A stretch of DNA of 64,000 nt from Chelatococcus reniformis (GCF_014640075.1 NZ_BMGG01000001.1:124001-188000), one strand, 5' to 3'; shown: positions 43,162 to 52,641, counted from the stretch's first letter. Numbers and translations are program-made. The notes: generated from the sequence alone by a model not told the origin.

Positions 43162-44101
43162 GACCGGCCCTCCCGCCCCAGCGCCCGGCGACGAGCCGCC
43201 CGATGCTCCACAGGCCGCCCGGTAGGAACAGCACGATGGCGATCAGAAGAAGCGCGATGAGGGCCAGCCAGCGCGCCCAGATCTCCGACAGCGCCTCCGA
43301 GACGAGCGTGTAGAACACCGACCCGGCGAATGCACCGGCCGGCGAGCCCACGCCACCGATGATCGCCATGATCAAGAGGCGCTGGCTCATCTCCAGCTCG
43401 ATGTCGCTCGGCGGCACGAAGCCAAGAAAGACGGCATGCAGGCCGCCGGCGAGGCCGGCGATCGCGCCGGCGGCGGTGAAGGCGGCGAGCTTGTAGCGGA
43501 CAACCGGGTAGCCGAGCGCCTCCGACCTGCCCTCGTTCTCGCGAATGGCGGCGAGCACGCTGCCCAGCGGCGAGGCGGTCAGGCGCTGCACCAGGAGGAA
43601 GACGATCAGGAAGGCCACGGTGGTGAGCACATAGAACGACAGCGGGCTCTCGATCGGCAAACCGAGAACCCTGAACGTGCGGGGCAGACCCGTGAGCCCG
43701 TTCTCCCCGCCGGTCACGCCCTTGAAGGCGAGCATGGCGAAATAGCCCATCTGGGCGAAGGCGAGCGTCAGCATAACGAAGTAGACGCCCCGACGCCTGA
43801 CGATCAGCGCGCCCAGCGCCAGGGCCAGCGCGGCGCCGGCGAGCATCGCGACGACGAGGCCCGTGAGCGGGCCGGCCTGGTGGTCTCGCAACAGGATGGC
43901 ACAGGTATAGGCGCCGAGGCCGAGGAAGAGGCCCTGGCCGAACGACAGCAGGCCCACGGCTCCGAGCAGCAGCGTGACCGACAGCGTGCCCGTGGCGAAG
44001 ATGACGATCTGGGTTGCCAGCGTCGTGTGCATGACGAACGGCATGACGACGAGGGCGGCCACGACCAGCAGCGTTGCGACGTTGGGAAAGCGCCCGGCCA
44101 T
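43154..44101 (-). CDS. livM: ABC transporter permease, LivM type
   Basis: A 315-residue inner-membrane permease. The start at 44101 is two bases after the livH stop region; a much longer open frame upstream is rejected because it runs antisense-like through livH. Segments LSFGQGLFLGLGAYTCAILL, YFVMLTLAFAQMGYFAML and SDIELEMSQRLLIMAIIGGVGSPAGAFAGS match LivM, with about nine hydrophobic helices. It forms the translocation channel with LivH. Confidence 0.92.
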   Translation of the reverse strand: MAGRFPNVATLLVVAALVVMPFVMHTTLATQIVIFATGTLSVTLLLGAVGLLSFGQGLFLGLGAYTCAILLRDHQAGPLTGLVVAMLAGAALALALGALIVRRRGVYFVMLTLAFAQMGYFAMLAFKGVTGGENGLTGLPRTFRVLGLPIESPLSFYVLTTVAFLIVFLLVQRLTASPLGSVLAAIRENEGRSEALGYPVVRYKLAAFTAAGAIAGLAGGLHAVFLGFVPPSDIELEMSQRLLIMAIIGGVGSPAGAFAGSVFYTLVSEALSEIWARWLALIALLLIAIVLFLPGGLWSIGRLVAGRWGGRAGHG

Positions 44102-44103
44102 GG

Positions 44104-44967
44104 TCAGAAGCGCCCGAACAGGCCGGCGGGACGCACCAGCAGCACCAGTGCCATGGCTGCGTAGATCATCAGCTGCGCGGCTTCCGGCCAGAGCGTGCTC
44201 ATGATCGACTGAACCAGGCCGATCAGCAGTCCGCCCACGAGAGCCCCCGTGAGGGTGCCGAGGCCGCCGACCACGACGACGACGAAGGCGATGCCCAGCG
44301 CCTCGGTGCTCATGAATGGCTCGGCCCCTCGCAATGGCGCCGCCAGCACGCCCGCGAGCCCGGCGAGAGCGCCGCCGAGCGCGAATGCGGCCATGAAGAC
44401 GCGGTCGACGTTGATGCCGAGCAGACCGACCATCTCCGCGTTCTCGGAGCCCGCCCGGAGCATGGCGCCGAACTTGGTGCGCTCCACGACAAGCCAGAGC
44501 ACGACCGCGATGACGGCCGCGGCGGCCACCACCGCGAGGCGGTAGGCGGGATAGACATAAGGCCCCAGGAAAACGATGCCGGAGAGGGAGGCCGGCACGG
44601 GCACGCTCTTGGCCAGCGGATCGAAGATGAGGATCACGATTTCCTGGAACAGCAGCGCCACCGCGAAGGTGATGAGGATCTGCGCCTCGTGCGGCATGGC
44701 GTAGGTGTGGCGCAGCAGCAGGCGCTCGATGACGAGCGCCAGTGCGGCGATGGCGAGCGGCCCGATGAGGAGCGCCCACCAGATGCTGCCGAAGGCGAGC
44801 GAGATCGCGTAGGCGATGTAGGCGGCCGCCAGATAGAACGCTCCGTGAGCGAAGTTCACGAACCGCATCAGCCCGAAGATCAGCGTCAGGCCGACCGACA
44901 GCAGGAAATAGATCATCCCGATGCCGAGCCCGTTCAGGACCTGGAAGAGCAGCAGCTGGGTCGACAT
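44104..44967 (-). CDS. livH: ABC transporter permease, LivH type
   Basis: A 287-residue permease with about eight helices. The N-terminal VLNGLGIGMIYFLLSVGLTLIFGLMRFVNFAHGAFYLAAAYI is the LivH signature, and GINVDRVFMAAFALGGALAGLAGVL and FVVVVVGGLGTLTGALVGGLLIG hold the conserved cytoplasmic loop. It lies 224 bases downstream of the binding-protein gene, separated by a 9-base-stem hairpin, and is followed directly by livM. Confidence 0.93.
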   Translation of the reverse strand: MSTQLLLFQVLNGLGIGMIYFLLSVGLTLIFGLMRFVNFAHGAFYLAAAYIAYAISLAFGSIWWALLIGPLAIAALALVIERLLLRHTYAMPHEAQILITFAVALLFQEIVILIFDPLAKSVPVPASLSGIVFLGPYVYPAYRLAVVAAAAVIAVVLWLVVERTKFGAMLRAGSENAEMVGLLGINVDRVFMAAFALGGALAGLAGVLAAPLRGAEPFMSTEALGIAFVVVVVGGLGTLTGALVGGLLIGLVQSIMSTLWPEAAQLMIYAAMALVLLVRPAGLFGRF

Positions 44968-45071
44968 CGGGCGCGGCGATCTCGCTGGAAGGTGGAAAAT
45001 GATCTCGGATCTATTCGATCAAGGCCGGGCGTGAGCGACCATGACAGCGTGAAACTTGTGCGCGGGCGCGA

Positions 45072-45101
45072 GAGCATTTCGCAATCGGCAGAGAAATGCT
45101 C
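45072..45101. promoter_or_regulatory. Stem-loop between binding-protein and permease genes
   Basis: GAGCATTTC (45072-45080) and GAAATGCTC (45093-45101) are perfect complements around a 12-base loop, in the 224-base gap between the binding-protein gene and livH. There is no U-tract, so it is more likely an mRNA-stabilising or attenuating hairpin than a full terminator. Confidence 0.55.
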
Positions 45102-45191
45102 CAACTCTTGAATCTGACGCGCTTTTTTTGCGATCGAGTGATTCCGGCCAGTCGCCGAGCGCTTCTGCCGTTCGAGCGGCATCGACAGGCG

Positions 45192-46397
45192 TCAGCCCAT
45201 GGTGCAGCCGGTCTTGTCCGGCGGCAGGAACGCCTTGGTGGCGGCCACCACGTCGGCGAAGTCGTTCTTGTCCTTCATGGCACCCTTCGCCTTGCCGAGC
45301 ATGAGGTAGTAGTCCTTGAGCACCTGGTGGTCCTGCGGCCGTACCGTCTCGGTGCCGGTCGGTCCTTCGTAGCTCAGGCCTTCGAGCGCCCCGATGATCT
45401 TGGGCACATCGGTGGAGCCGGCCTTGTTGATGCCTTCGATCAACACCTGGGCGACCGCATAGCCGCAGGCGTGCAGGTAGTTGGGCACGTCGCCGGTCTT
45501 CTGCTTGACGATCTCCGCCACGCGCCGGCCTCCGGGCGAGTCGACGCCGTGCCAGAAGTTGCAGCCGAAATAGACCCCGTCGCAATTCTCCGGCCCGAGC
45601 GCCTGATACTGGTCGAGGCCCGTCGACCACACGGCCAGGATCTTGGTGTTACGCTTCATGCCGTAGCTGACGGCCTGCCGGATGACATCGACGGTCTGGT
45701 TGCCGAAGTTGCATACGGCGAGCACATCGGGCGCGGCGGAGAGTGCCGTCGCGATGTAGCCGGAGTATTCCCGGTCCGAGAGGGAATGGTAGCTGTTGCC
45801 GACGTGCTGGATGCCCTTCTCCTGGAACACCTGCTTGCAGTTGCTGAGCAGGCTGTCGCCGAAGACGTACTGCCCGGTGATGGTGTACCAGCGCTTGGCC
45901 TGCGGGAACTTGTCGATGAGCGGCCGGACCGTGGAGTTGACGGCGCTGTAGCAGGCGACCGGCCAGCGGAACGACGACCTGTTGCAGTCCTTGCCGGTGA
46001 TCTCGTCGGCCCCCGCCTCGTTGACGTAGATGCCGCCGCGCGCGTGCACCTCCTTCTGCACGGCGAGCCCGATCGCCGAATTGGTGCAGCCGACGACGTG
46101 CTTGATGCCGTGCTGGGTCATCACCTCCTGCACCTTGCGCACCGCTTCGCCGGCATCGCCGCGGTCGTCGAGCAGGACATAGTTGAGCTTGTTGCCGCCG
46201 GCGGAGCCATAGGCCTCGACCGCCCATTTGCTGCCGTCGTTCAATGCCGAGCCGACGTTGGCGAAGGTGCCGGAGAGCGAGTAGACCGCGGCGATATCGA
46301 GCACGCTCTGCGCGTTGGCCCGGCGGATGAGGGGCGGCGCCGCCAGCACGGCCGCAGCCGCTGTGGCGCTGGTCAGGAAGCGTCGGCGTTCGATCAT
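45192..46397 (-). CDS. Periplasmic binding protein of a branched-chain amino-acid/amide-type importer
   Basis: A 401-residue type-1 binding protein. It starts at 46397 after a GAGGGG ribosome-binding site and has a twin-arginine-like signal (ERRRFLTSATAAAAVLAAPPLI) cleaved near RANAQS. The fold segments GTFANVGSALNDGSKWAVEAYG and VVGCTNSAIGLAVQKEV match the Leu/amide binding-protein family (Peripla_BP_6), more like the amide/urea branch than LivJ. It supplies the ligand to LivHMGF. Position inside an operon of hydantoinase and oxidoreductases suggests the ligand is a cyclic amide, N-carbamyl compound or amino-acid derivative. Confidence 0.9.
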   Translation of the reverse strand: MIERRRFLTSATAAAAVLAAPPLIRRANAQSVLDIAAVYSLSGTFANVGSALNDGSKWAVEAYGSAGGNKLNYVLLDDRGDAGEAVRKVQEVMTQHGIKHVVGCTNSAIGLAVQKEVHARGGIYVNEAGADEITGKDCNRSSFRWPVACYSAVNSTVRPLIDKFPQAKRWYTITGQYVFGDSLLSNCKQVFQEKGIQHVGNSYHSLSDREYSGYIATALSAAPDVLAVCNFGNQTVDVIRQAVSYGMKRNTKILAVWSTGLDQYQALGPENCDGVYFGCNFWHGVDSPGGRRVAEIVKQKTGDVPNYLHACGYAVAQVLIEGINKAGSTDVPKIIGALEGLSYEGPTGTETVRPQDHQVLKDYYLMLGKAKGAMKDKNDFADVVAATKAFLPPDKTGCTMG

Positions 46398-46447
46398 CGG
46401 TTCACCCCTCGGCCACATTGTTGTCCGTTGTCAGGTCGGGTCCGCCG

Positions 46448-47599
46448 TCACGCGCCGCCTTCAGCGGCAGCCGCGGCAGCGCGGGCGCGTTTGTCGAGCC
46501 ACCAGCCCCACGAGCTCGGCCACAGCGAAAAATCCGGGTCCTGCCCGAGCTCCCGCGCCGCGTGCAACGGCCAGTGCGGATTGCTCAGGGCCTCGCGACC
46601 GATGGCGACCAGATCGGCCCGCCCGTCACGCACGACCGCGTCGGCGAAGGCGGGCGTGGTGATGAGGCCGACGGCCATGGTCGGCACCTGCGCCTCGGCG
46701 CGGATCCGGGCGGCGTAGGGCACCTGATAGCCTTCCGGGCGGCGAATCATCCTGGTCGTCGTGCGCTCGCCCAGGCCGCCGGAGGAGCAGTCGACGACAT
46801 CGACGCCGGCCTCGACCAGCAGGCGGGACAGAGCCACCGATTCGTCCAACGTCCAGCCGCCCGGCTGATCGTCGACGCAGGACAGGCGCACGAGCAGCGG
46901 CCGCTCGGATGGCCACGCGCTGCGCACCGCCTCCATCACCTGGAGCAGCAGCCGCACGCGGCCGGCGAAATCGCCGCCCCACGCGTCGGTCCGCCGGTTC
47001 GACAGGGGCGAAAGGAAGGTGTGGATCAGATAGCCGTGGGCGGCATGGATATCGAGCACCTTGAAGCCGGCACGGGCAGCGCGGGCGGTGGCGCGGGCGT
47101 AAGCATCGACGAGGCGGGCGATGCCGTCCCCCGTCAGCGCCTCGGGCACGTGCCAGCCGGGATTGGCCGGCAGCGCGCTCGGCGCCAGCGTGGTCCAGGG
47201 CGGATCGCCTTCGGCCGCGTTGGCTTGCGTGAGCGGCGCATAGCCCTGCCACGGGCGTGAGACGCTGCCCTTGCGCCCGGCATGGATCAACTGGGTCGCG
47301 GGCGTGGCGCCGAAGCGGTCGATCTCCTCGGCGATGGCGGCGAGCGCACCGACGTGGTCGTCGCTCCACAGGCCGAGGTCCGCCGAGGTGACGCGGCCTT
47401 CCGGCGACACGGCCAGCGCCTCGGTGATGACCGTTCCGGCGCCGCCGAGGCTGAGCCGACCGTAGTGCTGCCGATGGAAGGCCGTCGGCAGGCCGTCGGG
47501 GCCGGCGGCGTATTGCTGCATGGGCGACACGACGACGCGGTTGGCAAGCGTGACGCCCCTGAGCGTCAAAGGCGAAAACAGATGTGGGTGCGTGCTCAT
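46448..47599 (-). CDS. NADH:flavin oxidoreductase, Old Yellow Enzyme family (YqjM/XenA type)
   Basis: A 383-residue FMN (beta/alpha)8-barrel ene-reductase. The start at 47599 gives the canonical opening LFSPLTLRGVTLANRVVVSPMQQY. GRVTSADLGLW, QLIHAGRKGS, the substrate-binding DIHAAHGYLIHTFLSPLSNRRTDAWGG and VDVVDCSSGG are OYE hallmarks; the shorter thermophilic-like XenA/YqjM class fits. It reduces activated C=C bonds using NAD(P)H. It lies 10 bases after the FAD oxidoreductase, within a tandem 14-base duplication. Confidence 0.92.
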   Translation of the reverse strand: MSTHPHLFSPLTLRGVTLANRVVVSPMQQYAAGPDGLPTAFHRQHYGRLSLGGAGTVITEALAVSPEGRVTSADLGLWSDDHVGALAAIAEEIDRFGATPATQLIHAGRKGSVSRPWQGYAPLTQANAAEGDPPWTTLAPSALPANPGWHVPEALTGDGIARLVDAYARATARAARAGFKVLDIHAAHGYLIHTFLSPLSNRRTDAWGGDFAGRVRLLLQVMEAVRSAWPSERPLLVRLSCVDDQPGGWTLDESVALSRLLVEAGVDVVDCSSGGLGERTTTRMIRRPEGYQVPYAARIRAEAQVPTMAVGLITTPAFADAVVRDGRADLVAIGREALSNPHWPLHAARELGQDPDFSLWPSSWGWWLDKRARAAAAAAEGGA

Positions 47600-47631
47600 G
47601 CGGCAAGTCTCATGCGGCAAGTCCCATGCGG
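47596..47631. repeat. 14-base tandem duplication at a stop/start junction
   Basis: TCATGCGGCAAGTC occurs twice in direct tandem (47596-47609 and 47610-47623), followed by a partial third CCATGCGG. On the coding strand each full unit carries an ATGA stop/start overlap: the upper copy holds the stop of the FAD gene, the lower the start of the OYE gene, leaving a five-codon open frame M-R-L-A-A between. Confidence 0.85.
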
Positions 47632-48902
47632 TCGCGAAGCCAGGCCCAGCCCACGCCCAGCGCGATGGCCGGTCGCCGCAACCCGTGCCAGGCGATCGGC
47701 GAGATCGGCGTCGAGGGCAGCGGCGGCCGCTCACCCCGCAACGCCATGCCGGCCAGCCAGCGGCCCATCAGGCTGGCCATGGCGACGCCGCGACCGTTGT
47801 AGCCGAGGCCGATCAACAGCCCCGGTTGCGGCTCGTGCAGGTGAGGGATGCCGTCGAGGGTAAGCGCGACCTGCCCGGACCAGCGATGGGTGATCGCGGC
47901 GCCGCGGGTCTGCGGGAAGGTGCGCTGCATAGCCGCGATCAGGGCGTCGGCGAACAGCGGCTGCTCGGCGTCGCCGACCGCGCCGCGGCCGCCGAACACC
48001 AGCCGCCCGTCGGCGGACTGCCGGAAGTAGAAGGCGAGACGGCGCGTCTCCGAGCAGCAGACGCCGCCCGGCATGATGGTCTGCTGCAATTCGGCCGGGA
48101 GCGGCTCGGTAGCGATCAGCGCGCTCTGCACCGCCAGGACGGTTTGCGCCAGGCCGGGCACCAGCCCATCGGTGTAGCCGTCGGTGCCGACGACGAGCGA
48201 CTTCGCCGTGACGCTGCCGGCGGCGGTCGTGACCTGCCAGCCGTCGCTGCCGCGGCGGATCCCGCTGACCGGGGTGTCCTGGTAGATTGCCGCCCCGTGC
48301 TCCCGTGCGGCCCGCGCCAGGCCCCGCACATAGGCAAGTGGATTGACGACACCTGCCCGCCGGTCGATCCAGCCGCCGACATAGGCGCGCGTGCCGACGA
48401 GCCGCGCCACGCCATCGGCATCGAGCAATTCCACCGGCGCACCAAGGGCGATCCATTCGCGGGCGCGGGCCTGCACCCGGGCCAGCGCCGTCGGCGAGGG
48501 CGCAGCCTGAAGCCAGCCGCCGCGCTGCGGCGTGCATTGGATGGCGTGGCGCGCGATCAACTCGAAGACCAGATCGGCGGCACCGCCGGCGGCCTCCGCC
48601 AGCGCCGCGCCGGACGCCTCTCCGAACAGGCCGCGCAGCTCGGACGGGTCGTATTTGAGGCCGGGGATGACCTGGCCGCCGTTGCGGCCCGAAGCGCCCC
48701 AGCCGATCTGGCGCGCCTCGAAGAGAGCCACCGAGGCGCCGGCCCGGGCCGCCGCCAGCGCGGCCGAGCAGCCGGTGATGCCGCCGCCCACCACGGCCAC
48801 GTCGACGGCCGCGGCGAGCCGCGAGGCCTCGGCGCCGAGCGGCGGCTCGGCCGCCGTGGCCGACCAGAGCGAGCGCTCGAAGCTTGCGGCCGAGGAGGAC
48901 AT
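47610..48902 (-). CDS. FAD-dependent amine/amino-acid oxidoreductase (PuuB/DAO family)
   Basis: A 430-residue flavoprotein. The start at 48902 is chosen because the preceding open frame is antisense noise and hyuB ends 7 bases upstream. The dinucleotide-binding motif VAVVGGGITGCSAALAAARAG starts near residue 34, the segment WGASGRNGGQV is typical of gamma-glutamylputrescine oxidoreductase-like enzymes, and GYNGRGVAMASLMGRWLAG closes the FAD fold. It oxidises a primary or secondary amine or a D-amino acid; the exact substrate is unknown. It sits between hyuB and the OYE gene in the same operon. Confidence 0.9.
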   Translation of the reverse strand: MSSSAASFERSLWSATAAEPPLGAEASRLAAAVDVAVVGGGITGCSAALAAARAGASVALFEARQIGWGASGRNGGQVIPGLKYDPSELRGLFGEASGAALAEAAGGAADLVFELIARHAIQCTPQRGGWLQAAPSPTALARVQARAREWIALGAPVELLDADGVARLVGTRAYVGGWIDRRAGVVNPLAYVRGLARAAREHGAAIYQDTPVSGIRRGSDGWQVTTAAGSVTAKSLVVGTDGYTDGLVPGLAQTVLAVQSALIATEPLPAELQQTIMPGGVCCSETRRLAFYFRQSADGRLVFGGRGAVGDAEQPLFADALIAAMQRTFPQTRGAAITHRWSGQVALTLDGIPHLHEPQPGLLIGLGYNGRGVAMASLMGRWLAGMALRGERPPLPSTPISPIAWHGLRRPAIALGVGWAWLRDRMGLAA

Positions 48903-48909
48903 GGGCGGC

Positions 48910-50580
48910 CTACTCCGCCGCGATCTTGTGCTGCGACCAGGCGGACGCCGAGCCGGCCGAGATGATGCCGTCCTCCAGATCGCGGCGGATCTTCTCGAGC
49001 GGGCGGGCGGCGGGATCGCCGTAGCCGCCGCCCCCGCCGACCGCGAGCGTGACCACGTCCCCCTTCTCCAGATCGATGGCGTCCTTCGACTTGAGGGTGA
49101 TGGCCCGGCCTTGGCGCAGCACCTCGCAAAACCCGGTCTCGCCGGTCCGGCCGCCGAACAACCCCTCCGGCGGCCGCCGGAAGCGATCGGAATAGAGCGA
49201 CAGCCGCACGCCGTCGCTGAGGATCTCGTAGCGGCGCACGAAGCCGAGGCCGCCCCGTGCCGCGCCGGCGCCGCAGCTGTCGGCCCGCATGGCGTATTCG
49301 ATGACGCGGAAGAACGGGAAATCCTGGTCGAGGGCCTCGACCGGCGTGTTGGAGCAGTTGGACAGGGGGCTGTCGACGGCATCGCAGCCGTCCACATCGA
49401 CGGCTGCGCCCGAACCGCCGCCGAAGATCTCCAGGTAGACCGACCAGCCGCCCGGCCCCAGGCGGGAGAGCACGCCGACCGTGGTGGTGTCGAAACCGCA
49501 GGCGATGACCTTGTCCGGCACCGCCTGGGCGAGCGCCTTCATCACCGCATTCCATGCGCGGAAGCAGGCTTCCATGCGGGCGCGCACCGGCGCGGGATGG
49601 TGGGGATTGAGCAGGCAGCCCTTGGGCGCCGTCACCGTGATCGGGCGGGCGGCGCCGGCGTTGAACGGAATGTCCGGGCTGGTCAAAGCCGCCTTCACAC
49701 AGGAGAGCGCCGCCGAGACCGTTGCGGCGAAGGGCGCGTTGAGGTTGCGGCGGACCTGCGGGGCGGTGCCGTCGAAGTCGATGGCGATGGCGTCGCCCTC
49801 GACCGTGACGGTCGCCCGCACGGGGAGCGGTGTTTCCGAGAGACCGTCGTCGTCCACCGCATCCTCGCCGACGTAGACGCCCGCCGGGATCTGCCGGATG
49901 GCGGCGCGCATGCGTGCCTCGGAATAGTCGAGCAGCATGCCCATCACCGCGGTCAGCTTGTCGGCCCCGTAGCGCTGGGCGAGCTCGACGATGCGCGCCG
50001 CGCCGATGGCGTTCGCCGCGATCTGCGCGTCGAAATCGCCCATGGTCTGGTGCGGCACACGGACATTGGCCCGCAGCAGGCGCTCGAAGGCGCCGCCGTG
50101 CCAGTCCCGCGTCATGTTGAGCTTGATCGGCGGGATGATCAGCCCTTCCGCATAGACATCCACCGCCGCGGTGTTCAGCCCGGGATCGCCGCCGGAGATG
50201 TCGAGGTGGTGGGCGACGGAGGCGGAGAAGCCGAGCACCCGCCCTTCGAAGAAGATCGGGTGAAAGAAGAAGACGTCCTGCAGGTGCTGGCCGCCGGAGT
50301 AAGGATCGTTGATGACGAAGAAGTCGCCTTCCTCCAGCGTCTCAACCGGATAGCGCGCCGCGCAGGGCTGGAACACGCGGCCGATGGTGCCGAGCTGCAT
50401 GGGGATGAGCTCGGCCTGGGCGATCGTGCTTCCATCGGGATCGAGGAGCGCCGCCGACCCGTCCCGCGCCTCGCGCAGCACGGTGGAATAGGCCGAGCGG
50501 ACCAGCTTGGCTCCCATCTCGCGTGCCGCCGCGATCAGGGACTGGCTGATGATGGCGTAGTCGACAGGATTGACTGTCAT
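48910..50580 (-). CDS. hyuB: Hydantoinase/oxoprolinase B subunit (HyuB)
   Basis: A 556-residue protein of the hydantoinase-B family. Segments NPVDYAIISQSLIAAAREMGAKLVRSAYSTVLREARDGSAAL, IPMQLGTIGRVF, GDFFVINDPYSGGQHLQDV, FSASVAHHLDISGGDPG and the glycine-rich VGGGGGYGDPAARPLEKIRRDLEDG are diagnostic, and the metal-ligand candidates (D, H, H) lie in NDPYSGGQHLQD and AHHLDI. With HyuA it cleaves a cyclic amide such as hydantoin or 5-oxoproline, or carboxylates acetone-like substrates, in an ATP-dependent way. It lies 42 bases after hyuA. Confidence 0.93.
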   Translation of the reverse strand: MTVNPVDYAIISQSLIAAAREMGAKLVRSAYSTVLREARDGSAALLDPDGSTIAQAELIPMQLGTIGRVFQPCAARYPVETLEEGDFFVINDPYSGGQHLQDVFFFHPIFFEGRVLGFSASVAHHLDISGGDPGLNTAAVDVYAEGLIIPPIKLNMTRDWHGGAFERLLRANVRVPHQTMGDFDAQIAANAIGAARIVELAQRYGADKLTAVMGMLLDYSEARMRAAIRQIPAGVYVGEDAVDDDGLSETPLPVRATVTVEGDAIAIDFDGTAPQVRRNLNAPFAATVSAALSCVKAALTSPDIPFNAGAARPITVTAPKGCLLNPHHPAPVRARMEACFRAWNAVMKALAQAVPDKVIACGFDTTTVGVLSRLGPGGWSVYLEIFGGGSGAAVDVDGCDAVDSPLSNCSNTPVEALDQDFPFFRVIEYAMRADSCGAGAARGGLGFVRRYEILSDGVRLSLYSDRFRRPPEGLFGGRTGETGFCEVLRQGRAITLKSKDAIDLEKGDVVTLAVGGGGGYGDPAARPLEKIRRDLEDGIISAGSASAWSQHKIAAE

Positions 50581-50622
50581 GGATTCGCCTTCCCGATACC
50601 GCGGCGCATGATGGCACTCCGC

Positions 50623-52641
50623 TCAGGCATTGATGCGCTGCATGATGATGTTGCCGGGCTCGTCCCGCCGCGCGCGCCACGCCGGGGGCACCCAGAGAGT
50701 CGAGCTGTAGCCTTCGACGAGGGTCGGCCCCTCGACCGGATCGGCCGGGTCGAGCGAGGCGGCATCGATCAGCCGCGCCTTGACGGCGCCCTGCGCGGTC
50801 CAGATCTCCGCCTCGCCGGCGTGCGGCACGGCGGCAGGCCGCTCGCGGAACTCCGGCAGCGCGTCCAGCCGGCGGCGGACGCCGAAGCGCAGGCCGACGA
50901 TCTCGACGTTCCGGCCCGGCTCGCCGCCGTGGAAGTAGATGCGCCGGTGGGCCGCGGCGAAGTCATCGGCAAGATCCGAAGGCTTGAGGCCGGCCAACCG
51001 GTCGGGGGCGATCTCGACTGGAATTTCGAAGGCTTGTCCGACGAAGCGCATGTCCGCGGTGAGGTCGAAGGCGAGCTCGCCGTCGAGGCCGAGGCTGCGG
51101 AACTCGGCCTCGGCGCCGCTGCGGAAGCGGGCGAACTCCTCGCGCAGCAGGCCGGGGGCCTCCTCGCCCAGGGAGGCCCGGCGGGTGACGCCGGCCACCC
51201 GGACATAGTCGGCCGACAGCAGGCCGAGCGCCGAAATGACGCCGGGGTTGGGAGGCACCAGGATCTCACCGATGCCGAGTTCCTCGGCAATCTCGGCTGC
51301 AAGCAGGGGACCCGCGCCGCCGAAGGGCAGCAGCGCGTAGTCGCGAGGGTCGCGCCCCCGCTCGGTCGAGACCAGCTGGACGGCCCGAACGATGTTGGCG
51401 ACCGCAAGGCGGATGGCCGCGGCCGCCGCCTCGCGCACGCTGACGCCGAGCCGGCCCGCCACCTCCTCGAACGAGGCGTGTGCGCGCTCCACGTCGAGCG
51501 CCATGGTGCCGCCGAGGAAGGCATCCGCCCGGATGGTGCCGCGGATCAGGTGCGCATCGGTGACCGTCGGCTGGCTGCCGCCGCGGCCGTAGCAGGCCGG
51601 CCCGGGCGAGGCGCCGGCGCTGCGCGGGCCGACGCGCAGCATGCCGCCGTCGTCGATCCAAACGAGCGAGCCGCCGCCGGCGCCGACGGTCACGATGTCG
51701 AGCACCGGGGTCCTGATCGGCAGGCCGTCGACCTCCGTCTCCGGTGCGATCGCCGGTGCCCCATCCACCACGAGGCAGACGTCGGTGGAGGTGCCGCCCA
51801 TGTCGAAGGTGATCAGGTTGCGCCGCTGCGACCGTTCCGCCTGGCGGATGGCGCCGACGACACCTGCCGCCGGACCGCTGAACAGCGCAGTGATGGAGTT
51901 GCGCCGCATGGCCACAGCCGGCAGACGGCCGCCGTTCGACTGCATGACGGAAAAGCCGCCCTGGAACCCGGCGCGCGCCAGCGTCGCCTCGAAGCGATCG
52001 AGGTAGCCGTCGATCACCGGCTGCACATAGGCCGACAGCACCGTCGTCGAGGCCCGCTCGAACTCCCGGAACTCCTGCGCCACCTCGTGCGAGCAGGCGA
52101 TCCGCAGCTCCGGCAGCGCCGCGCCGATCAGCGCCTTCAGCCGCTCCTCGTGCGCCGGCGCGATGTAGGCGGACAGGAGGCAGATCGCCAGCGCCTGGTA
52201 GCCCCCTTCCGCAAGCTGCGGAATGAGGGTGGCGCGCACCTCCGCCTCGTCGAGCGGCTGGATCACCGCGCCGGCCGCATCGACGCGCTCCGACACCTCG
52301 AAGCAATCCTTGCGACGGACCGGCGGTGCCGGCTTGGCGTAGCGGAGGTCGTAGATATTGCGGCGGTCGTGGCGCTGGAAGAAGAGGATGTCGCGAAAGC
52401 CCCGGGTGGTGAGGAAAGCGATCGACGCGCCCTTGCGCTCCAGGATCGCGTTCGTCGCCACGGTCGAGCCATGGACGAGGTCGGTGACATCAGCAGCCGC
52501 GATGCCCGCCGCCTCCAGCGAGCCGAAGGCGCCGATCTCGGGCGCCCCCGGCGTGCTCGGTACCTTCACCACCTCGACCCGGCCGCCGTCCACCGCGACC
52601 AAATCGGTGAAAGTGCCGCCCACTTCGATCCCGACCCGCAT
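50623..52641 (-). CDS. hyuA: Hydantoinase/oxoprolinase A subunit (HyuA)
   Basis: A 672-residue ATP-binding subunit. The opening RVGIEVGGTFTDLVAVDGG is the HyuA phosphate-binding signature; DLVHGSTVATNAILERKGA and TFDMGGTSTDVCLV complete the ATPase fold, and GAGGGSLVWIDDGGMLRVGPRSAGASPGPACYGRGG is the family core. It is the first gene of the operon that continues through the FAD enzyme, the OYE and the importer. Divergent from an XRE-cupin regulator 131 bases away, which probably controls the operon. Confidence 0.93.
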   Translation of the reverse strand: MRVGIEVGGTFTDLVAVDGGRVEVVKVPSTPGAPEIGAFGSLEAAGIAAADVTDLVHGSTVATNAILERKGASIAFLTTRGFRDILFFQRHDRRNIYDLRYAKPAPPVRRKDCFEVSERVDAAGAVIQPLDEAEVRATLIPQLAEGGYQALAICLLSAYIAPAHEERLKALIGAALPELRIACSHEVAQEFREFERASTTVLSAYVQPVIDGYLDRFEATLARAGFQGGFSVMQSNGGRLPAVAMRRNSITALFSGPAAGVVGAIRQAERSQRRNLITFDMGGTSTDVCLVVDGAPAIAPETEVDGLPIRTPVLDIVTVGAGGGSLVWIDDGGMLRVGPRSAGASPGPACYGRGGSQPTVTDAHLIRGTIRADAFLGGTMALDVERAHASFEEVAGRLGVSVREAAAAAIRLAVANIVRAVQLVSTERGRDPRDYALLPFGGAGPLLAAEIAEELGIGEILVPPNPGVISALGLLSADYVRVAGVTRRASLGEEAPGLLREEFARFRSGAEAEFRSLGLDGELAFDLTADMRFVGQAFEIPVEIAPDRLAGLKPSDLADDFAAAHRRIYFHGGEPGRNVEIVGLRFGVRRRLDALPEFRERPAAVPHAGEAEIWTAQGAVKARLIDAASLDPADPVEGPTLVEGYSSTLWVPPAWRARRDEPGNIIMQRINA

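Noticed and set aside
43154-44779. A longer LivM starting inside livH
   Set aside because: The extra 225 residues are livH in another frame; the start at 44101 gives a normal LivM.
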